From: Rahnella aquatilis CIP 78.65 = ATCC 33071
GTDB taxonomy: Bacteria; Pseudomonadota; Gammaproteobacteria; Enterobacterales; Enterobacteriaceae
DNA: 64,000 nucleotides
Direction of reading: 5' to 3'
Assembly (NCBI RefSeq): GCF_000241955.1
Contig: NC_016818.1
Coordinates: 3,782,001 to 3,846,000, forward strand
Shown here piece by piece: positions 9,299-19,084 of this stretch. Position 1 is the first letter of the stretch. The number at the start of each line of letters is the position of its first letter. The position numbers and the translations under genes were made by a program. Below the pieces are notes generated by a model that worked only from the letters and a program-made list of their open reading frames with translations, was not told where the DNA came from and made no database searches.

Positions 9299-10477
9299 TT
9301 AACGGTCAACCCAACCTAATGTTCTTCGGGTGAAAGCATCGCGCAACGGCGTAATGCTTTCCATCGCCAGTAAACCGAAATTGCGTCCGACCATTAATGG
9401 CAGCCAGCGGTTGGCAAAAAGGTGGATCAGGCCATCGGTGATGCCAATGGTCGCCTGCTGATCAGGCTGACGGCGCTGCTGATATTCATTGAGCACGCGG
9501 TAACTGCCGACGTCAGTGCCTTGTGCGGCAGCACGGGCCAGCGTTTCCGCCAGCGTCATGACGTCACGCAGACCGAGGTTAAAACCCTGCCCGGCAATCG
9601 GATGCAGCGTTTGCGCCGCATTGCCCACCAGCGCCAGGCGGTGGCTGATATGGCTGTTGGCTTTCTGTAATTGCAGCGGATAACTGAAACGTTTACCGGC
9701 CTGTTTCAGGGTGCCCAGACGCCAGCCAAACGCTTTTTGCAGCTCACTGAGGAACTGTGCTTCAGTCCAGTTATCGATCTCTTCTTTCGCTTCGCGCGGA
9801 TGACACCAGACCAGCGAACTGCGGCCATCGGACATCGGCAGTAACGCCAGCGGCCCGTGCTGAGTGAAACGTTCAAAAGCACGACCCTTGTGCGGTTCGC
9901 TGGTGGCGATATTCGCGATCACGGCAATCTGACCGTAATCTTCACGCTGCCAGCCAATATTGCAGGCTTTTGCCAGCGAAGAATGCGAACCGTCAGCGGC
10001 CACCAAAAGCTGCGCTGTCAGCGTTTGACCGCTGTCGAGCGTCACGCTGGCGGAATCTTGTGAACGCGCGACATCCGTGACTTTGGCCGGACAATGCAGC
10101 GTGACGCCGGGGGCATTTTTCAGCATCGCAAACAGGCGCTTACCGACTTCATGCAGCTCAACCACCTGCCCCAGCGCCTCAACGCCATAATGCGCGGCAT
10201 TGAGATTCACAAAGGCCGCGTGACCACGATCGCTGACGTGGATATCACGGATTGGCGTGGCGATTGCCGCCAGCACAGGCCAGATCCCCACCCGCGATAA
10301 TTGCTGGCAGGTTCCCTGCGCCAATGCGATCGAACGGGCATCAAAACCCGGATGCCCGTGATGCTCCGGCGCAGTGGCTTCCACCAGATGCACCGCCAAA
10401 CGTCCCTGCGTCAGCGAGGAAATCGCCAGCGCCAGCGTGGCACCGGTCATGCCGCCGCCAACAATTACGATGCTCAT
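9299..10477 (-). CDS. ubiH: 2-octaprenyl-6-methoxyphenol hydroxylase UbiH
   Basis: The FAD mono-oxygenase for C1 hydroxylation in ubiquinone synthesis, 392 residues. It carries GGGMTGATLALA at the N-terminus and the second FAD motif NAAQTLHPIAGQGFNLG. That motif begins with N instead of the D usual in UbiI, as in E. coli UbiH. Only one base separates it from pepP upstream, so the two are translationally linked. Confidence 0.95.
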   Translation of the reverse strand: MSIVIVGGGMTGATLALAISSLTQGRLAVHLVEATAPEHHGHPGFDARSIALAQGTCQQLSRVGIWPVLAAIATPIRDIHVSDRGHAAFVNLNAAHYGVEALGQVVELHEVGKRLFAMLKNAPGVTLHCPAKVTDVARSQDSASVTLDSGQTLTAQLLVAADGSHSSLAKACNIGWQREDYGQIAVIANIATSEPHKGRAFERFTQHGPLALLPMSDGRSSLVWCHPREAKEEIDNWTEAQFLSELQKAFGWRLGTLKQAGKRFSYPLQLQKANSHISHRLALVGNAAQTLHPIAGQGFNLGLRDVMTLAETLARAAAQGTDVGSYRVLNEYQQRRQPDQQATIGITDGLIHLFANRWLPLMVGRNFGLLAMESITPLRDAFTRRTLGWVDR

Positions 10478-10478
10478 A

Positions 10479-11795
10479 TTATTTCTTTGCCGCCGCCATT
10501 AACGCTTCAATATCATCGGCTTCTTTCACCACATCGCCGGTCAGAATTTCAATACCGGTAGCGGTGATCAGAATGTCGTCCTCGATGCGGATACCGATAC
10601 CGCGGTATGCTTCCGGTACGTCGGCATCCGGCGCGATATACAGACCCGGTTCAACGGTCAGCACCATGCCCGGTTCCAGCGTCCGGCTGCGATCCACTGA
10701 ACCGTAATGGCCGACATCATGAACGTCCAGCCCCAGCCAGTGGGAAAGACCGTGCATGAAGAACTGGCGGTGTGCCTGCTCCGCGTAAAGGGTTTCAACG
10801 TCACCTTTCATCACGCCCAGTTTGACCAGACCTTCAATCATCACGCGAACTGCGGCTTCGGTCGCGGCCTGAATGCTGCTGCCCGGCCCGAACACTTCCA
10901 GCGCTTTATATTCTGACGCCAGCACGATGTCGTAGATTTCGCGCTGCGCTTTGCTGAATTTGCCGTTCACGGGGAACGTGCGGGTGATATCACCGGCATA
11001 ACCCTGATATTCACAACCGGCGTCGATCAGCACTAAATCGCCGTCACGCAGTTCACATTCGTTTTCGGTGTAATGCAGGATGCAGCCGTTTTCGCCGCCG
11101 CCTACGATGGTGTTATAGGAAGGATAACGTGCACCGTGACGGGTGAATTCGTGATGAATCTCGCCTTCAAGCTGATATTCGAACATGCCCGGACGGCATT
11201 TTTCCATCGCACGGGTATGGGCCAGCGCGGTGATGTGTCCGGCGCGGCGCATGACGGCAATCTCTTCAGCCGATTTGAACAGGCGCATGTCATGCACCCA
11301 CGGACGCCAGTCGGTGACAGTGGCCGGGGCCGAGAGATTCTGGCGGAAGCCTTTGCGCAGTTTTTCCATGGCACGGTTAACGATTTCATCCGCATAGGCG
11401 TAATCGCCCTGTGCGTGATACAGCACGTCGAGACCGTTAAGCAACAGGTGAAGCTGATCGTTGATATCATCAAAAGGCAGCGCTTTGGTCACACCCAGTT
11501 TGGCGGGCGCGGCTTCCTGACCTAAACGACGACCAAACCAGATTTCAGCGGTGAGATCACGGACGCGGTTAAACAGGACGCTGTGGTTATGATTTTCATC
11601 ACTTTTCACCAGGATCAATACCGCTTCCGGCTCATTGAAACCGGTGAAGTACCAGAAATCACTGCTCTGACGATACGGATATTCACTGTCGGCACTGCGT
11701 GGGGCTTCCGGCGCAGAAAAAATTACCGCAGCGCTTCCCGGTGCCATCTTCGCTAACAGCGCCTGACGACGATTATCGTACTCTTGCTGAGTCAT
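10479..11795 (-). CDS. pepP: Xaa-Pro aminopeptidase P
   Basis: A cytoplasmic dimanganese peptidase that removes N-terminal residues preceding proline. Metal ligands are visible in the motifs LIDAGCEY, DITRTFPV, HGLSHWLGLDVHD, TVEPGLY and IRIEDD, all conserved in the pita-bread fold (M24B). It has 438 residues from ATG 11795. A GTG at 11798 would add one residue and lies 5 rather than 8 bases from the AGGAG site, so the start is uncertain by one codon. Confidence 0.95.
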   Translation of the reverse strand: MTQQEYDNRRQALLAKMAPGSAAVIFSAPEAPRSADSEYPYRQSSDFWYFTGFNEPEAVLILVKSDENHNHSVLFNRVRDLTAEIWFGRRLGQEAAPAKLGVTKALPFDDINDQLHLLLNGLDVLYHAQGDYAYADEIVNRAMEKLRKGFRQNLSAPATVTDWRPWVHDMRLFKSAEEIAVMRRAGHITALAHTRAMEKCRPGMFEYQLEGEIHHEFTRHGARYPSYNTIVGGGENGCILHYTENECELRDGDLVLIDAGCEYQGYAGDITRTFPVNGKFSKAQREIYDIVLASEYKALEVFGPGSSIQAATEAAVRVMIEGLVKLGVMKGDVETLYAEQAHRQFFMHGLSHWLGLDVHDVGHYGSVDRSRTLEPGMVLTVEPGLYIAPDADVPEAYRGIGIRIEDDILITATGIEILTGDVVKEADDIEALMAAAKK

Positions 11796-11855
11796 CACAC
11801 CTTCTCCTGAAATCGTTTTAATGAGTGCAATCAGTTTATGTAATGCAATGTACCA

Positions 11856-12428
11856 TTAATGCAAAGTACGGTGATTTTCCGCAGCCGTCGGGCGGCTGTG
11901 GCCAAATTCACCAAAGCACAGAATGGCAGCAACACGGACATACTCCACCACTTCCTCTAAAGATTGCGCCAGTTGTTCCTGATCTTCATCTTCGTCGTAG
12001 CCCAGTTGCGCGATGCTGCGCAAATCGTCGATCGCTTCACCGACTTCGCCTTTCACTTTGGCGAGTTTGGGCTGCATCATGCCCAGGCCAAGCAGGAAAT
12101 GGTTAACCCATCCGGCCAGGGCATCGGCACGCTCAAAGATGTGTTTTTCATCGTCGGGCATCAACATTTTGAATTCGAAGCTGTCATCTTCGAGAGTGTC
12201 TGACGTCACTTTGCGCAATTGTTGCAGCAAATCTGCCAGCGTGTGCGGGAAGGCCATGCCTTCGTTAGTCAGATCATGCACCATCGTCAGCCAGCTGCCG
12301 TCGCGATTGCCACCGCACAGCAAGCCACTGATCAAACCGTGCATTTCTGCTGCAGTCAAAGCAACCGATTGTTGTTTCAGGTTTTGATCCAACGAATCGT
12401 AAGTAGGGTAAGTATTCTCTATAGACAT
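11856..12428 (-). CDS. ygfB: UPF0149 family protein YgfB
   Basis: A 190-residue protein of the UPF0149/YgfB family, first gene of the operon with pepP, ubiH and ubiI. Family hallmarks are [26 protein letters not shown] and [22 protein letters not shown] sequence. The acidic stretch DEDEDQEQL is typical. The start is taken at MSIENTYP by comparison with E. coli YgfB; another ATG lies two codons upstream. Its biochemical role is poorly defined. Confidence 0.9.
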   Translation of the reverse strand: MSIENTYPTYDSLDQNLKQQSVALTAAEMHGLISGLLCGGNRDGSWLTMVHDLTNEGMAFPHTLADLLQQLRKVTSDTLEDDSFEFKMLMPDDEKHIFERADALAGWVNHFLLGLGMMQPKLAKVKGEVGEAIDDLRSIAQLGYDEDEDQEQLAQSLEEVVEYVRVAAILCFGEFGHSRPTAAENHRTLH

Positions 12429-12681
12429 GCGCATTCGCCATCGTTGGCAGGTTAAGTTCGTGTTATGCTACCACCAAGGTCTGTCGTAGTACCAGATTAG
12501 CAGCCCGTGATTGGGTGCTCTTAAACATGAATGGCACGCCCTGAACAATCGGGCAGCAGTCAGTCGGTCATGGGGTTGTAACCTGGTATTGAGATAGTTA
12601 TAGTGGCGCCCGCTTCCAACATCCTGCGCCAGGTCGTAGTGGTCACGTTGGGGCGGATGAATAAATCAGCAGGAAGGTGGC

Positions 12682-13011
12682 ATGTCTGCACAACCGGTAG
12701 ATATTCAAATTTTTGGTCGCTCTTTACGGGTGAATTGTCCGCCAGAACAACAGGAAGCACTGAATCTGGCAGCTGAAGATCTTAATCAGCGGTTGCAAGA
12801 TCTGAAAGTTCGCACTAGAGTCACCAATACAGAGCAACTGGTATTCATCGCGGCATTGAACGTATGTCACGAACTTGCTCAGGAAAGGTTGAAAACGCGC
12901 GATTACGCATCCAATATGGAACAACGTATACGGATGTTGCAACAAACCATCGAGCAGGCATTGCTCGAACAAGGCCGGATCTCTGAACGTGAAGGGGCGC
13001 CTTTCGAATAA
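12682..13011 (+). CDS. zapA: Cell division protein ZapA
   Basis: A 109-residue FtsZ-ring-associated protein that cross-links FtsZ filaments. The N-terminal part ([22 protein letters not shown]) is the ZapA globular domain, and the C-terminal half is a predicted coiled coil. A strong ribosome site (AGGAAGG) precedes ATG 12682. It is followed by 6S RNA and fau in the order known from E. coli. The 253-base gap to ygfB holds the divergent promoters, but I could not fix them. Confidence 0.95.
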   Translation: MSAQPVDIQIFGRSLRVNCPPEQQEALNLAAEDLNQRLQDLKVRTRVTNTEQLVFIAALNVCHELAQERLKTRDYASNMEQRIRMLQQTIEQALLEQGRISEREGAPFE

Positions 13012-13058
13012 CACACGTTGCTGACTGACTGGTCACAGGTCGTCAGAAACGGTAAAAA

Positions 13059-13242
13059 ATTTCTCTGAGATGTTCGCCAGCGGGCCCGTCCCCTGAGCCG
13101 ATAATTAGTACCAACAGAATGTGATGATCCGTAATCGGTGCGCATGCTCGGCCCGTCCGAGAAGCCTAAAGATTGCGACAGCACGTTCACCTTGAACCAT
13201 GGGTTCAAGGGTTACAGCCTGCGACGGCATCTCGGAGATTCC
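13059..13242 (+). ncRNA. ssrS: 6S RNA
   Basis: This 184-base segment follows E. coli 6S RNA from its 5' end ATTTCTCTGAGATGTTCGC to its 3' end GGCATCTCGGAGATTCC. The ends pair with each other, with the large central bulge between. 6S RNA binds sigma-70 RNA polymerase and down-regulates transcription in stationary phase. It lies between zapA and fau, as in other gamma-proteobacteria. No protein frame should be called across it; the fau start is downstream. Confidence 0.96.
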
Positions 13243-13281
13243 CCTTTCTTTTCGGTACATCCCTTTCTGGTGTTTGTATCT

Positions 13282-13878
13282 ATGCCCTACACACCGCTGT
13301 TTGCTTCAGTCCGACAAACCATCCGCAGTGAAATACGCCAACGCAGAAATATGCTGACCGCTGAGCAGCAAACTCATTTTGCGCTGCAGGCTGCAGAACG
13401 CGTCGCAACACACCCCAAGATTATGCCCGCCACGACAGTTTCCCTGTTTCTGTCCTTTGATGGTGAACTGGATACCACACCGTTGATCACCCGTTTGTGG
13501 AACGAAGGCAAACAACTTTGCCTGCCGGTGCTGCACCCTTTCGCCCCCGGCAATTTGCTTTTTCTGCGTTATACGCCTGAAACGCCTCTGGTGTGCAATC
13601 GTCTTAAAATCCTTGAGCCACAACTGGATGTCACCCAGGTTATTCCGCTGGCGCAACTGGACATTATCCTGACGCCACTGGTCGCCTTCGACAGCGCGGG
13701 GCAACGTTTAGGTATGGGTGGCGGCTTTTATGACCGCACACTCGAGCGCTGGAAACAAGGCGGCCCGTATCCGATAGGGTTGGCGCACGATTGTCAGCAT
13801 GTCGATGCTTTGCCGGTGGAACACTGGGATGTCCCTTTACCTGAAGTCATCACACCTGGAAAAGTGTGGGTCTGGTGA
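13282..13878 (+). CDS. fau: 5-formyltetrahydrofolate cyclo-ligase
   Basis: Converts 5-formyl-THF to 5,10-methenyl-THF with ATP, and in E. coli affects persister formation. The product from ATG 13282 has 198 residues (MPYTPLFASVRQTIR). The C-terminal ATP-binding motif GQRLGMGGGFYDRTL is typical of the 5-FTHF cyclo-ligase family. A longer frame reaching upstream overlaps 6S RNA and is rejected as start. It is probably co-transcribed with ssrS. Confidence 0.94.
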   Translation: MPYTPLFASVRQTIRSEIRQRRNMLTAEQQTHFALQAAERVATHPKIMPATTVSLFLSFDGELDTTPLITRLWNEGKQLCLPVLHPFAPGNLLFLRYTPETPLVCNRLKILEPQLDVTQVIPLAQLDIILTPLVAFDSAGQRLGMGGGFYDRTLERWKQGGPYPIGLAHDCQHVDALPVEHWDVPLPEVITPGKVWVW

Positions 13879-14029
13879 TGCCAGACAATATAAATTCCCT
13901 GTAACTTGAGTGACAGTCATAAACAGAAAGCACACCTCATCAGTATGTTGTAACTAAGCAAGGAACCGGCGCACTCCCTTCTTTGTTGAAAACACCTAAC
14001 TCGTTGAAATAAATAACAATTTGATCTTA

Positions 14030-14043
14030 TACATACCGTTACA
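14030..14043 (+). promoter_or_regulatory. RstA box upstream of asr
   Basis: TACATACCGTTACA matches the RstA consensus TACATNTNGTTACA at all but one defined position. RstA activates asr in E. coli in acid. A TATTAT -10-like hexamer follows at 14086-14091, so the box would be about 60 bases upstream of the start of transcription. Confidence 0.55.
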
Positions 14044-14151
14044 CGCCGAAACCAAACACTCACGGACAACAGGGTTTGTCGCGCCTATTATTCCCACATC
14101 GGCCCCGCAGTGGGGTGGACACATAAACCAAGACTCTCTGAGGAATTAAAC

Positions 14152-14565
14152 ATGAAAAAAGTATTAGCTCTGGTTGTAGCCGCTGCAATGGGCCTGTCTT
14201 CTGTCGCTTTCGCTGCTGAAACTACAGCAACCCCGGCGCCTGCTGCTACCACAACCACCGCAGCCCCGGCTCATGCTACAAAGCATAAAGCACACAAGAA
14301 ACCGGTTCAGAAAGCGCAAGCTGCCAAGAAACATAAAAAAGCTGCCAAAAAGGCGCCAGTTGCTCAGAAAGCGCAGGCTGCTAAAAAACACGTAAAACAT
14401 GCTAAGAAAGCGGCTCCTGTTGCTCAGAAAGCGCAAGCTGCTAAGAAACACGTAAAACACGCTAAGAAAGCGGCTCCTGTTGCTCAGAAAGCGCAAGCTG
14501 CTAAGAAACACGTAAAACATGCTAAGAAAGCGGCTCCGGCAGCAAAAGCGACTCCTGCAGCATAA
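14152..14565 (+). CDS. asr: Acid shock protein Asr
   Basis: A periplasmic, lysine- and alanine-rich protein induced at low pH. The signal peptide [20 protein letters not shown] is nearly identical to E. coli Asr. The mature part is 137 minus about 22 residues, built of tandem [16 protein letters not shown] units. Three 60-base repeats at 14365-14544 are nearly identical and a shorter one precedes them at 14308. ATG 14152 follows GAGGAATTAAAC. In E. coli asr is elsewhere; here it lies between fau and serA together with a ydgU-like gene. Confidence 0.92.
   Translation: MKKVLALVVAAAMGLSSVAFAAETTATPAPAATTTTAAPAHATKHKAHKKPVQKAQAAKKHKKAAKKAPVAQKAQAAKKHVKHAKKAAPVAQKAQAAKKHVKHAKKAAPVAQKAQAAKKHVKHAKKAAPAAKATPAA
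14308..14544 (+). repeat. 60-bp tandem repeats inside asr
   Basis: A 57-base unit (14308-14364) is followed by three 60-base units starting at 14365, 14425 and 14485, each opening with CAGAAAGCGCA. The last three differ at only a few bases, so repeat number probably varies between strains. Confidence 0.9.
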
Positions 14566-14625
14566 GAAGTCACTAAGAAGTCTTTGTGAACGAACCTGTT
14601 CACCCTTATCAAGACTGAAAAATTT

Positions 14626-14653
14626 AACACCCGGTTCGCCGGGTGTTTTTTTC
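14626..14653 (+). terminator. Intrinsic terminator after asr
   Basis: AACACCCGG, loop TTCG, CCGGGTGTT, then a run of T. It is a perfect 9-bp stem. Confidence 0.9.
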
Positions 14654-14681
14654 TCCGTTTTCTGGCCTGAGGTACTGACAG

Positions 14682-14765
14682 ATGATGCTGCGCCGCTACC
14701 TGTTCGAAATCACCTTTTCATCCATGATCCTCTGCGGTCTGATTACCCTGTCCTTTTACTTCTGA
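14682..14765 (+). CDS. ydgU: YdgU-like small membrane protein
   Basis: A 27-residue frame starting MMLRRYLFEITF, with a hydrophobic segment holding LCGLIT and ending in SFYF. The pattern RRY-FE-(x)n-LCGLIT-FY resembles E. coli YdgU, a small acid-related inner-membrane protein encoded immediately downstream of asr. GAGG lies 9 bases before ATG 14682. The same neighbour (asr) supports the call. It would be expressed by read-through of the asr terminator or from its own promoter. Confidence 0.7.
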   Translation: MMLRRYLFEITFSSMILCGLITLSFYF

Positions 14766-14827
14766 CGTTTTGATTCCCCTTTCTTCCATCTTCAGACATT
14801 TTTTACCTCCCCGATGCCATAAAAACA

Positions 14828-14848
14828 AAAAACCGCCTTTCGGCGGCG
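14828..14848 (-). terminator. Intrinsic terminator of serA
   Basis: CCGCC-TTTC-GGCGG stem; on the minus strand it is followed by TTTTTTGTTTTT, 28 bases after the serA stop. Confidence 0.85.
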
Positions 14849-14875
14849 GGTATTTGTCTGTTTCAGAACGGCTTA

Positions 14876-16114
14876 TCAGTAAAGCAAACGGGCGCGAATG
14901 GTACCCGGAATCGCCTTCATCAGTTGCAGCGCGGTGTTAAGCGTCGCTGTATCCGTTTCCGCATCAATCACTACATAACCGATTTCCGGGCTGGTTTGCA
15001 GATATTGCGCCGCAATGTTGATGCCTTGTTCCGCGAAAATCTGGTTGATGCTGGTCAGCACGCCAGGGCGGTTTTCGTGGATATGCAGCAGACGGCTGGC
15101 TTTCTCGGTGTGTGCTGGCAGAGAGGCTTCCGGGAAGTTGACCGCTGACAGGGTTGAACCATTATCAGAGTATTTCGCCAGTTTGCCCGCCACTTCGAGG
15201 CCGATACCTTCCTGCGCTTCCATCGTTGAACCGCCGATGTGCGGCGTCAGCAATACGTTGTCGAATTCACACAGCGGAGAATTGAACGGATCACTGTTGG
15301 TTGCCGGTTCTTCCGGGAAGACGTCGATGGCTGCACCGGAAAGATGTTTGCTGCGCAGCGCATTGCACAAAGCAGGAATGTCGATCACGGTGCCGCGTGA
15401 GGCGTTGATTAACAGCGCACCCGGCTTCATCTGTGCCAGTTGCCGCTCGGAGATCATGTCTTTAGTCCCTGCTGTTTCCGGCACATGCAAGGTGACCACG
15501 TCGCTGGTGTTGAGCAATTCTTCCAGCGTGGCAATCGGCTGCGCATTACCCAATGGCAATTTGCTTTCGATATCGTAATAGAAGACGCGCATCCCCAGGC
15601 TTTCCGCCAGGATCCCCAGTTGCGTACCAATGTGGCCGTAACCGATAATGCCCAGACGCTTGCCCCGCGCTTCGAATGAACCGACCGCCAGCTTGTTCCA
15701 GATACCACGGTGCGCTTTCGCATTCGCTTCAGGAATGCCGCGCATCATCAGCAACATTTCACCCAGCACCATTTCCGCAACTGAACGGGTGTTGGAGAAC
15801 GGTGCGTTAAAGACCGGAATACCGCGACGGGTCGCAGCTTTCAGATCCACCTGATTGGTGCCGATACAGAAACACCCAACAGCCACCAGTTTTTCTGCCG
15901 CCTGGAACACTTCTTCAGTCAGCTGAGTACGCGATCGGAGTCCAACAAAGTGCGCATCACGGATCGATTCTTTCAGCGATTGCGTGTCTAAAGCACCTTT
16001 GTGAAATTCAATATTGGTGTAACCCGCAGCACGGAGTGTATCAACCGCACTTTGGTGGACGCCTTCCACTAACAAAAATTTAATCTTGTCTTTCTCAAGT
16101 GATACTTTTGCCAT
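14876..16114 (-). CDS. serA: D-3-phosphoglycerate dehydrogenase
   Basis: Catalyses the first step of serine synthesis from 3-phosphoglycerate. It has 412 residues, with substrate domain, NAD domain (GIIGYGHIGTQLG near residue 155), catalytic His in LLTPHIGGST, and a C-terminal ACT domain (HENRPGVLTSINQIF) that binds serine for feedback inhibition. ATG 16114. A CRP-like site lies about 200 bases upstream. Confidence 0.97.
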   Translation of the reverse strand: MAKVSLEKDKIKFLLVEGVHQSAVDTLRAAGYTNIEFHKGALDTQSLKESIRDAHFVGLRSRTQLTEEVFQAAEKLVAVGCFCIGTNQVDLKAATRRGIPVFNAPFSNTRSVAEMVLGEMLLMMRGIPEANAKAHRGIWNKLAVGSFEARGKRLGIIGYGHIGTQLGILAESLGMRVFYYDIESKLPLGNAQPIATLEELLNTSDVVTLHVPETAGTKDMISERQLAQMKPGALLINASRGTVIDIPALCNALRSKHLSGAAIDVFPEEPATNSDPFNSPLCEFDNVLLTPHIGGSTMEAQEGIGLEVAGKLAKYSDNGSTLSAVNFPEASLPAHTEKASRLLHIHENRPGVLTSINQIFAEQGINIAAQYLQTSPEIGYVVIDAETDTATLNTALQLMKAIPGTIRARLLY

Positions 16115-16310
16115 TTCCCGACCCTATATTTTCTGGCTGAATTCAAACTGCAAGGTGACTGCTCACAGCCAACATAACAAAAAATCCGCCAGCATCAATA
16201 CAAACGATTGCCTGCCCCACAGCAGAAGGCTCAGCGCGCCTGTTGGTTTTTAGCATTTCATGCTGGTTAGATTTTACTGTGCCAGACGTTCAGGAGGATA
16301 AACATCAGAA

Positions 16311-16326
16311 TGTGACATAAGTCACC
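16311..16326. promoter_or_regulatory. CRP-like site upstream of serA
   Basis: TGTGACATAAGTCACC matches TGTGA-N6-TCACA at 9 of 10 positions. CRP and Lrp act on serA in E. coli. The remainder of the 349-base serA-rpiA gap holds a weak hairpin (16417-16443) after rpiA and no gene that I can see. Confidence 0.5.
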
Positions 16327-16463
16327 AAATTAAAGCTTTTGAAGAAAAGATGATTCAGCCAGAAAATTATCATCTTCATAACATTGCGTTATGACGGCGG
16401 GATGACGAGGCGCAGACTGGCTGCTTTGGGCAAAAACAGCCAGATCTTCTGCTTATAAGCTGA

Positions 16464-17126
16464 TTACTTCAGTTTGACGGTTTTGACACCTTCGGAAGTC
16501 CCGACCAGCGCCACATCAGCCCCCCGGTTGGCGAACAGGCCGACAGTCACCACACCGGCAATACTGTTGATCTTATTTTCCATCGCGACAGCATCCAGAA
16601 TGTTCAGGTTGTGCACATCCAGAATTACGTTACCGTTGTCTGTCAGCACATTCTGACGGTATTCCGGCAGGCCGCCGAGTTTCACCAGTTCACGCGCCAC
16701 GTAGGAGCGTGCCATTGGGATCACTTCAACCGGCAGCGGGAATTTACCCAGCACATCCACCTGTTTGGAGGCATCCACAATGCAAATGAATTTTTTGGCG
16801 ATCGCGGCAATGATTTTTTCACGGGTCAGCGCCGCACCGCCGCCTTTGATCATTTGCATTGAACTGTTGATTTCATCTGCGCCGTCAACATACACATCCA
16901 GCGAATCCACTTCGTTGCTGTCGAAAACATGAATGCCTAAGCTTTTCAGTTTTGCGGTGGAGGCGTCGGAGCTGGAAACTGCGCCTTCAATCTGGCCTTT
17001 GATAGAGCCCAGTGCATCGATGAAATGCGCGGCGGTGGATCCGGTGCCGACACCGACAATGGTGCCCGGTGTGACGTAATCCAGCGCGGCCCAGCCGACT
17101 GCTTTTTTCAATTCTTCCTGCGTCAT
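16464..17126 (-). CDS. rpiA: Ribose-5-phosphate isomerase A
   Basis: Interconverts ribose-5-phosphate and ribulose-5-phosphate. The product from ATG 17126 is 220 residues ([18 protein letters not shown]), matching E. coli RpiA. Key motifs are [15 protein letters not shown], the catalytic-loop DGADEIN, and [13 protein letters not shown] longer frame upstream begins MLSDREAI and lacks family support. It is divergent from argP. Confidence 0.96.
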   Translation of the reverse strand: MTQEELKKAVGWAALDYVTPGTIVGVGTGSTAAHFIDALGSIKGQIEGAVSSSDASTAKLKSLGIHVFDSNEVDSLDVYVDGADEINSSMQMIKGGGAALTREKIIAAIAKKFICIVDASKQVDVLGKFPLPVEVIPMARSYVARELVKLGGLPEYRQNVLTDNGNVILDVHNLNILDAVAMENKINSIAGVVTVGLFANRGADVALVGTSEGVKTVKLK

Positions 17127-17352
17127 AATGGCTTCTCTGTCTGATAACACGTAAGTGGCGTGAATAGTTCGGTGAAACGAAGAGTGTCGGTATTATAAAG
17201 CATGTGCTGGCAGATTGGGCAGCCAGGAGCGCGGCCAGATCACACTTATTAAGTGCAATTGCGTTGCAAACACCCCGATTTTCCTCACCACAAAACCTGA
17301 CAATCTGTGGCATAGTGTCTGGATAACATTGAATCTAAGGGACAGAACTCCG

Positions 17353-18255
17353 ATGAAACGCCCGGACTATAGAACGCTGCAGGCACTGGACGCGGTGATC
17401 CGTGAGCGCGGTTTTGAGCGCGCAGCACAAAAGCTTTGCATCACACAATCGGCGGTCTCTCAGCGCATCAAGCAACTGGAAAATTTGTTCGGCCAGCCGC
17501 TTCTGGTACGAACCGTTCCACCTCGTCCGACTGAACAGGGACAGAAATTGCTGGCCCTGTTACATCAGGTGGAATTACTGGAAGAAGAGTGGCTGGGCAG
17601 TGACAGCAACAACGAAAGCAACGATACGCCGCTGTTGCTTTCACTGGCGGTTAACGCCGACAGTCTGGCAACCTGGCTGTTACCGGCGCTGAAATCGGTG
17701 CTGGTGGATTCCCCTATCCGCCTGAATTTACAGGTGGAAGATGAAACCCGTACGCAGGAACGCTTGCGACGCGGCGAAGTGGTGGGCGCGGTGAGTATTC
17801 AGCCGCAGCCGCTGCCGAGCTGTCTGGTGGATCAGCTAGGTGCACTGGACTATTTGTTTGTGGGTTCCAAACCTTTTGCTGATCGCTATTTCCCGAACGG
17901 CGTTACCCGCTCCGCCTTGCTGAAAGCCCCTGCGGTGGCGTTTGACCATCTTGACGATATGCATCAGGCTTTCCTGCAACAGAACTTCGATTTATCGCCG
18001 GGCAGCGTGCCGTGCCATATCGTTAACTCGTCAGAAGCCTTCGTACAACTGGCCCGTCAGGGCACCACCTGCTGCATGATCCCGCATTTACAGATTGAGA
18101 AAGAACTGGAAAGCGGCGAGCTGATCGACCTGACGCCAGGCCTGTTCCAGCGTCGTATGCTTTACTGGCACCGTTTTGCGCCGGAAAGCCGCATGATGCG
18201 TAAGGTCACCGATGCACTGATCGCCCACGGACATCAGGTGTTACGTCAGGACTGA
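17353..18255 (+). CDS. argP: LysR-type regulator ArgP
   Basis: The lysine/arginine-responsive regulator (also IciA) activates the exporter gene argO and other targets. It has 300 residues. The N-terminal helix-turn-helix contains [20 protein letters not shown], and the effector domain follows. The start [15 protein letters not shown] equals the E. coli start. Its target argO is in the same window at 23950-24567. It is divergent from rpiA. Confidence 0.95.
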   Translation: MKRPDYRTLQALDAVIRERGFERAAQKLCITQSAVSQRIKQLENLFGQPLLVRTVPPRPTEQGQKLLALLHQVELLEEEWLGSDSNNESNDTPLLLSLAVNADSLATWLLPALKSVLVDSPIRLNLQVEDETRTQERLRRGEVVGAVSIQPQPLPSCLVDQLGALDYLFVGSKPFADRYFPNGVTRSALLKAPAVAFDHLDDMHQAFLQQNFDLSPGSVPCHIVNSSEAFVQLARQGTTCCMIPHLQIEKELESGELIDLTPGLFQRRMLYWHRFAPESRMMRKVTDALIAHGHQVLRQD

Positions 18256-18283
18256 TAGAATTATCCGGCGTAAGAAGCGGCGT

Positions 18284-19084
18284 TTAACCACTTTTCTCCC
18301 GGACCATCTCGATCAATGCCCGCAGGCTCGCGGGCACATGCCGGTTGCCCGAGAAGTAAAGAAATAAACCGGGGATCGGCGGGCACCAGTCTTCCAGTAC
18401 CGCGATTAGCCGCCCTTCTTTCAGCGCAGCCTGCGCATAATCTTCAGGAACATACGCGATCCCCAGCCCGTTCTGTGCAGCCTCCACCATCAGTTGCGTA
18501 TTATCCAGTGTCAGACTTCCCGGCACGTCCATCGCCACTTCCTGTCCGCGTTGGTGAAACTCCCAGCGATAGCGTTTTCCGCCAGGCAGGCGCTGGCGCA
18601 GACACTGATGACGGGCGAGATCATCCGGCGTTTCAGGGGCGGTATGCGCCGCAAGATAATCCGGCGAAGCCACGGCCAGAAAGCGCATGTCGGGGCTGAG
18701 CCGCACGGCGATCATATCCCGCGGAACCGCTTCTCCCAGCCGGATCCCTGCGTCAAACCCTTCCCCGACAATATCCACCAGCTTTCCTTCCGCCACCAGA
18801 TCCAGCGCCACACCGGGATAACGCGCCATGAATTGCGGCACAATCTCTCGTAACAACAAGCGGATAGCGCCTTCGCTGCCGTTGATACGCAATTCGCCCG
18901 TCAGCCGCCCCGGCTCGCCCGCCACGTCTTCCAGCGCAGCATCAAGCCCGCGCATAATGTGGCTGAGCGAGGATCGGGTAATGCCCAAAAGATCGGCGGC
19001 ACGGCGGAAACTGCGGTGTTCGGCAACGGCCATAAAGGCCCTGAGTTCTGCCAGGGTCGGTTTGCTCAATAATGGTTTGCTCAT
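18284..19084 (-). pseudogene. LysR-family regulator with internal deletion
   Basis: The 266-residue frame has an N-terminal helix-turn-helix (RSFRRAADLLGITRSSLSH) and a full effector-binding domain (LRINGSEGAIRLLLREIVPQF to the end). The segment normally between them (wing and linker helix, with the LysR pattern GVRLL-RTTR and TEAG) is absent: the sequence jumps at residue 47 from HIMRGL to DAALEDV. The gap is in frame, about 35 residues, at 18940-18946. Truncated LysR proteins of this kind should fail to dimerise or bind DNA normally. It may be a pseudogene or a dominant-negative variant. It is divergent from the SDR gene at 19191, its likely former target. Confidence 0.75.

Noticed and set aside
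13138..13281. Upstream extension of fau
   Set aside because: It runs through 6S RNA; the family N-terminus begins at ATG 13282.
14164..14520. Repetitive frame rich in [11 protein letters not shown] on the minus strand
   Set aside because: It is the antisense of the asr repeats and has no ribosome site or independent support.
13879..14875. Sib-type toxin-antitoxin RNA, as in E. coli between fau and serA
   Set aside because: No Sib-like repeat or Ibs-type toxin frame is visible; the gap holds asr and the ydgU-like gene.
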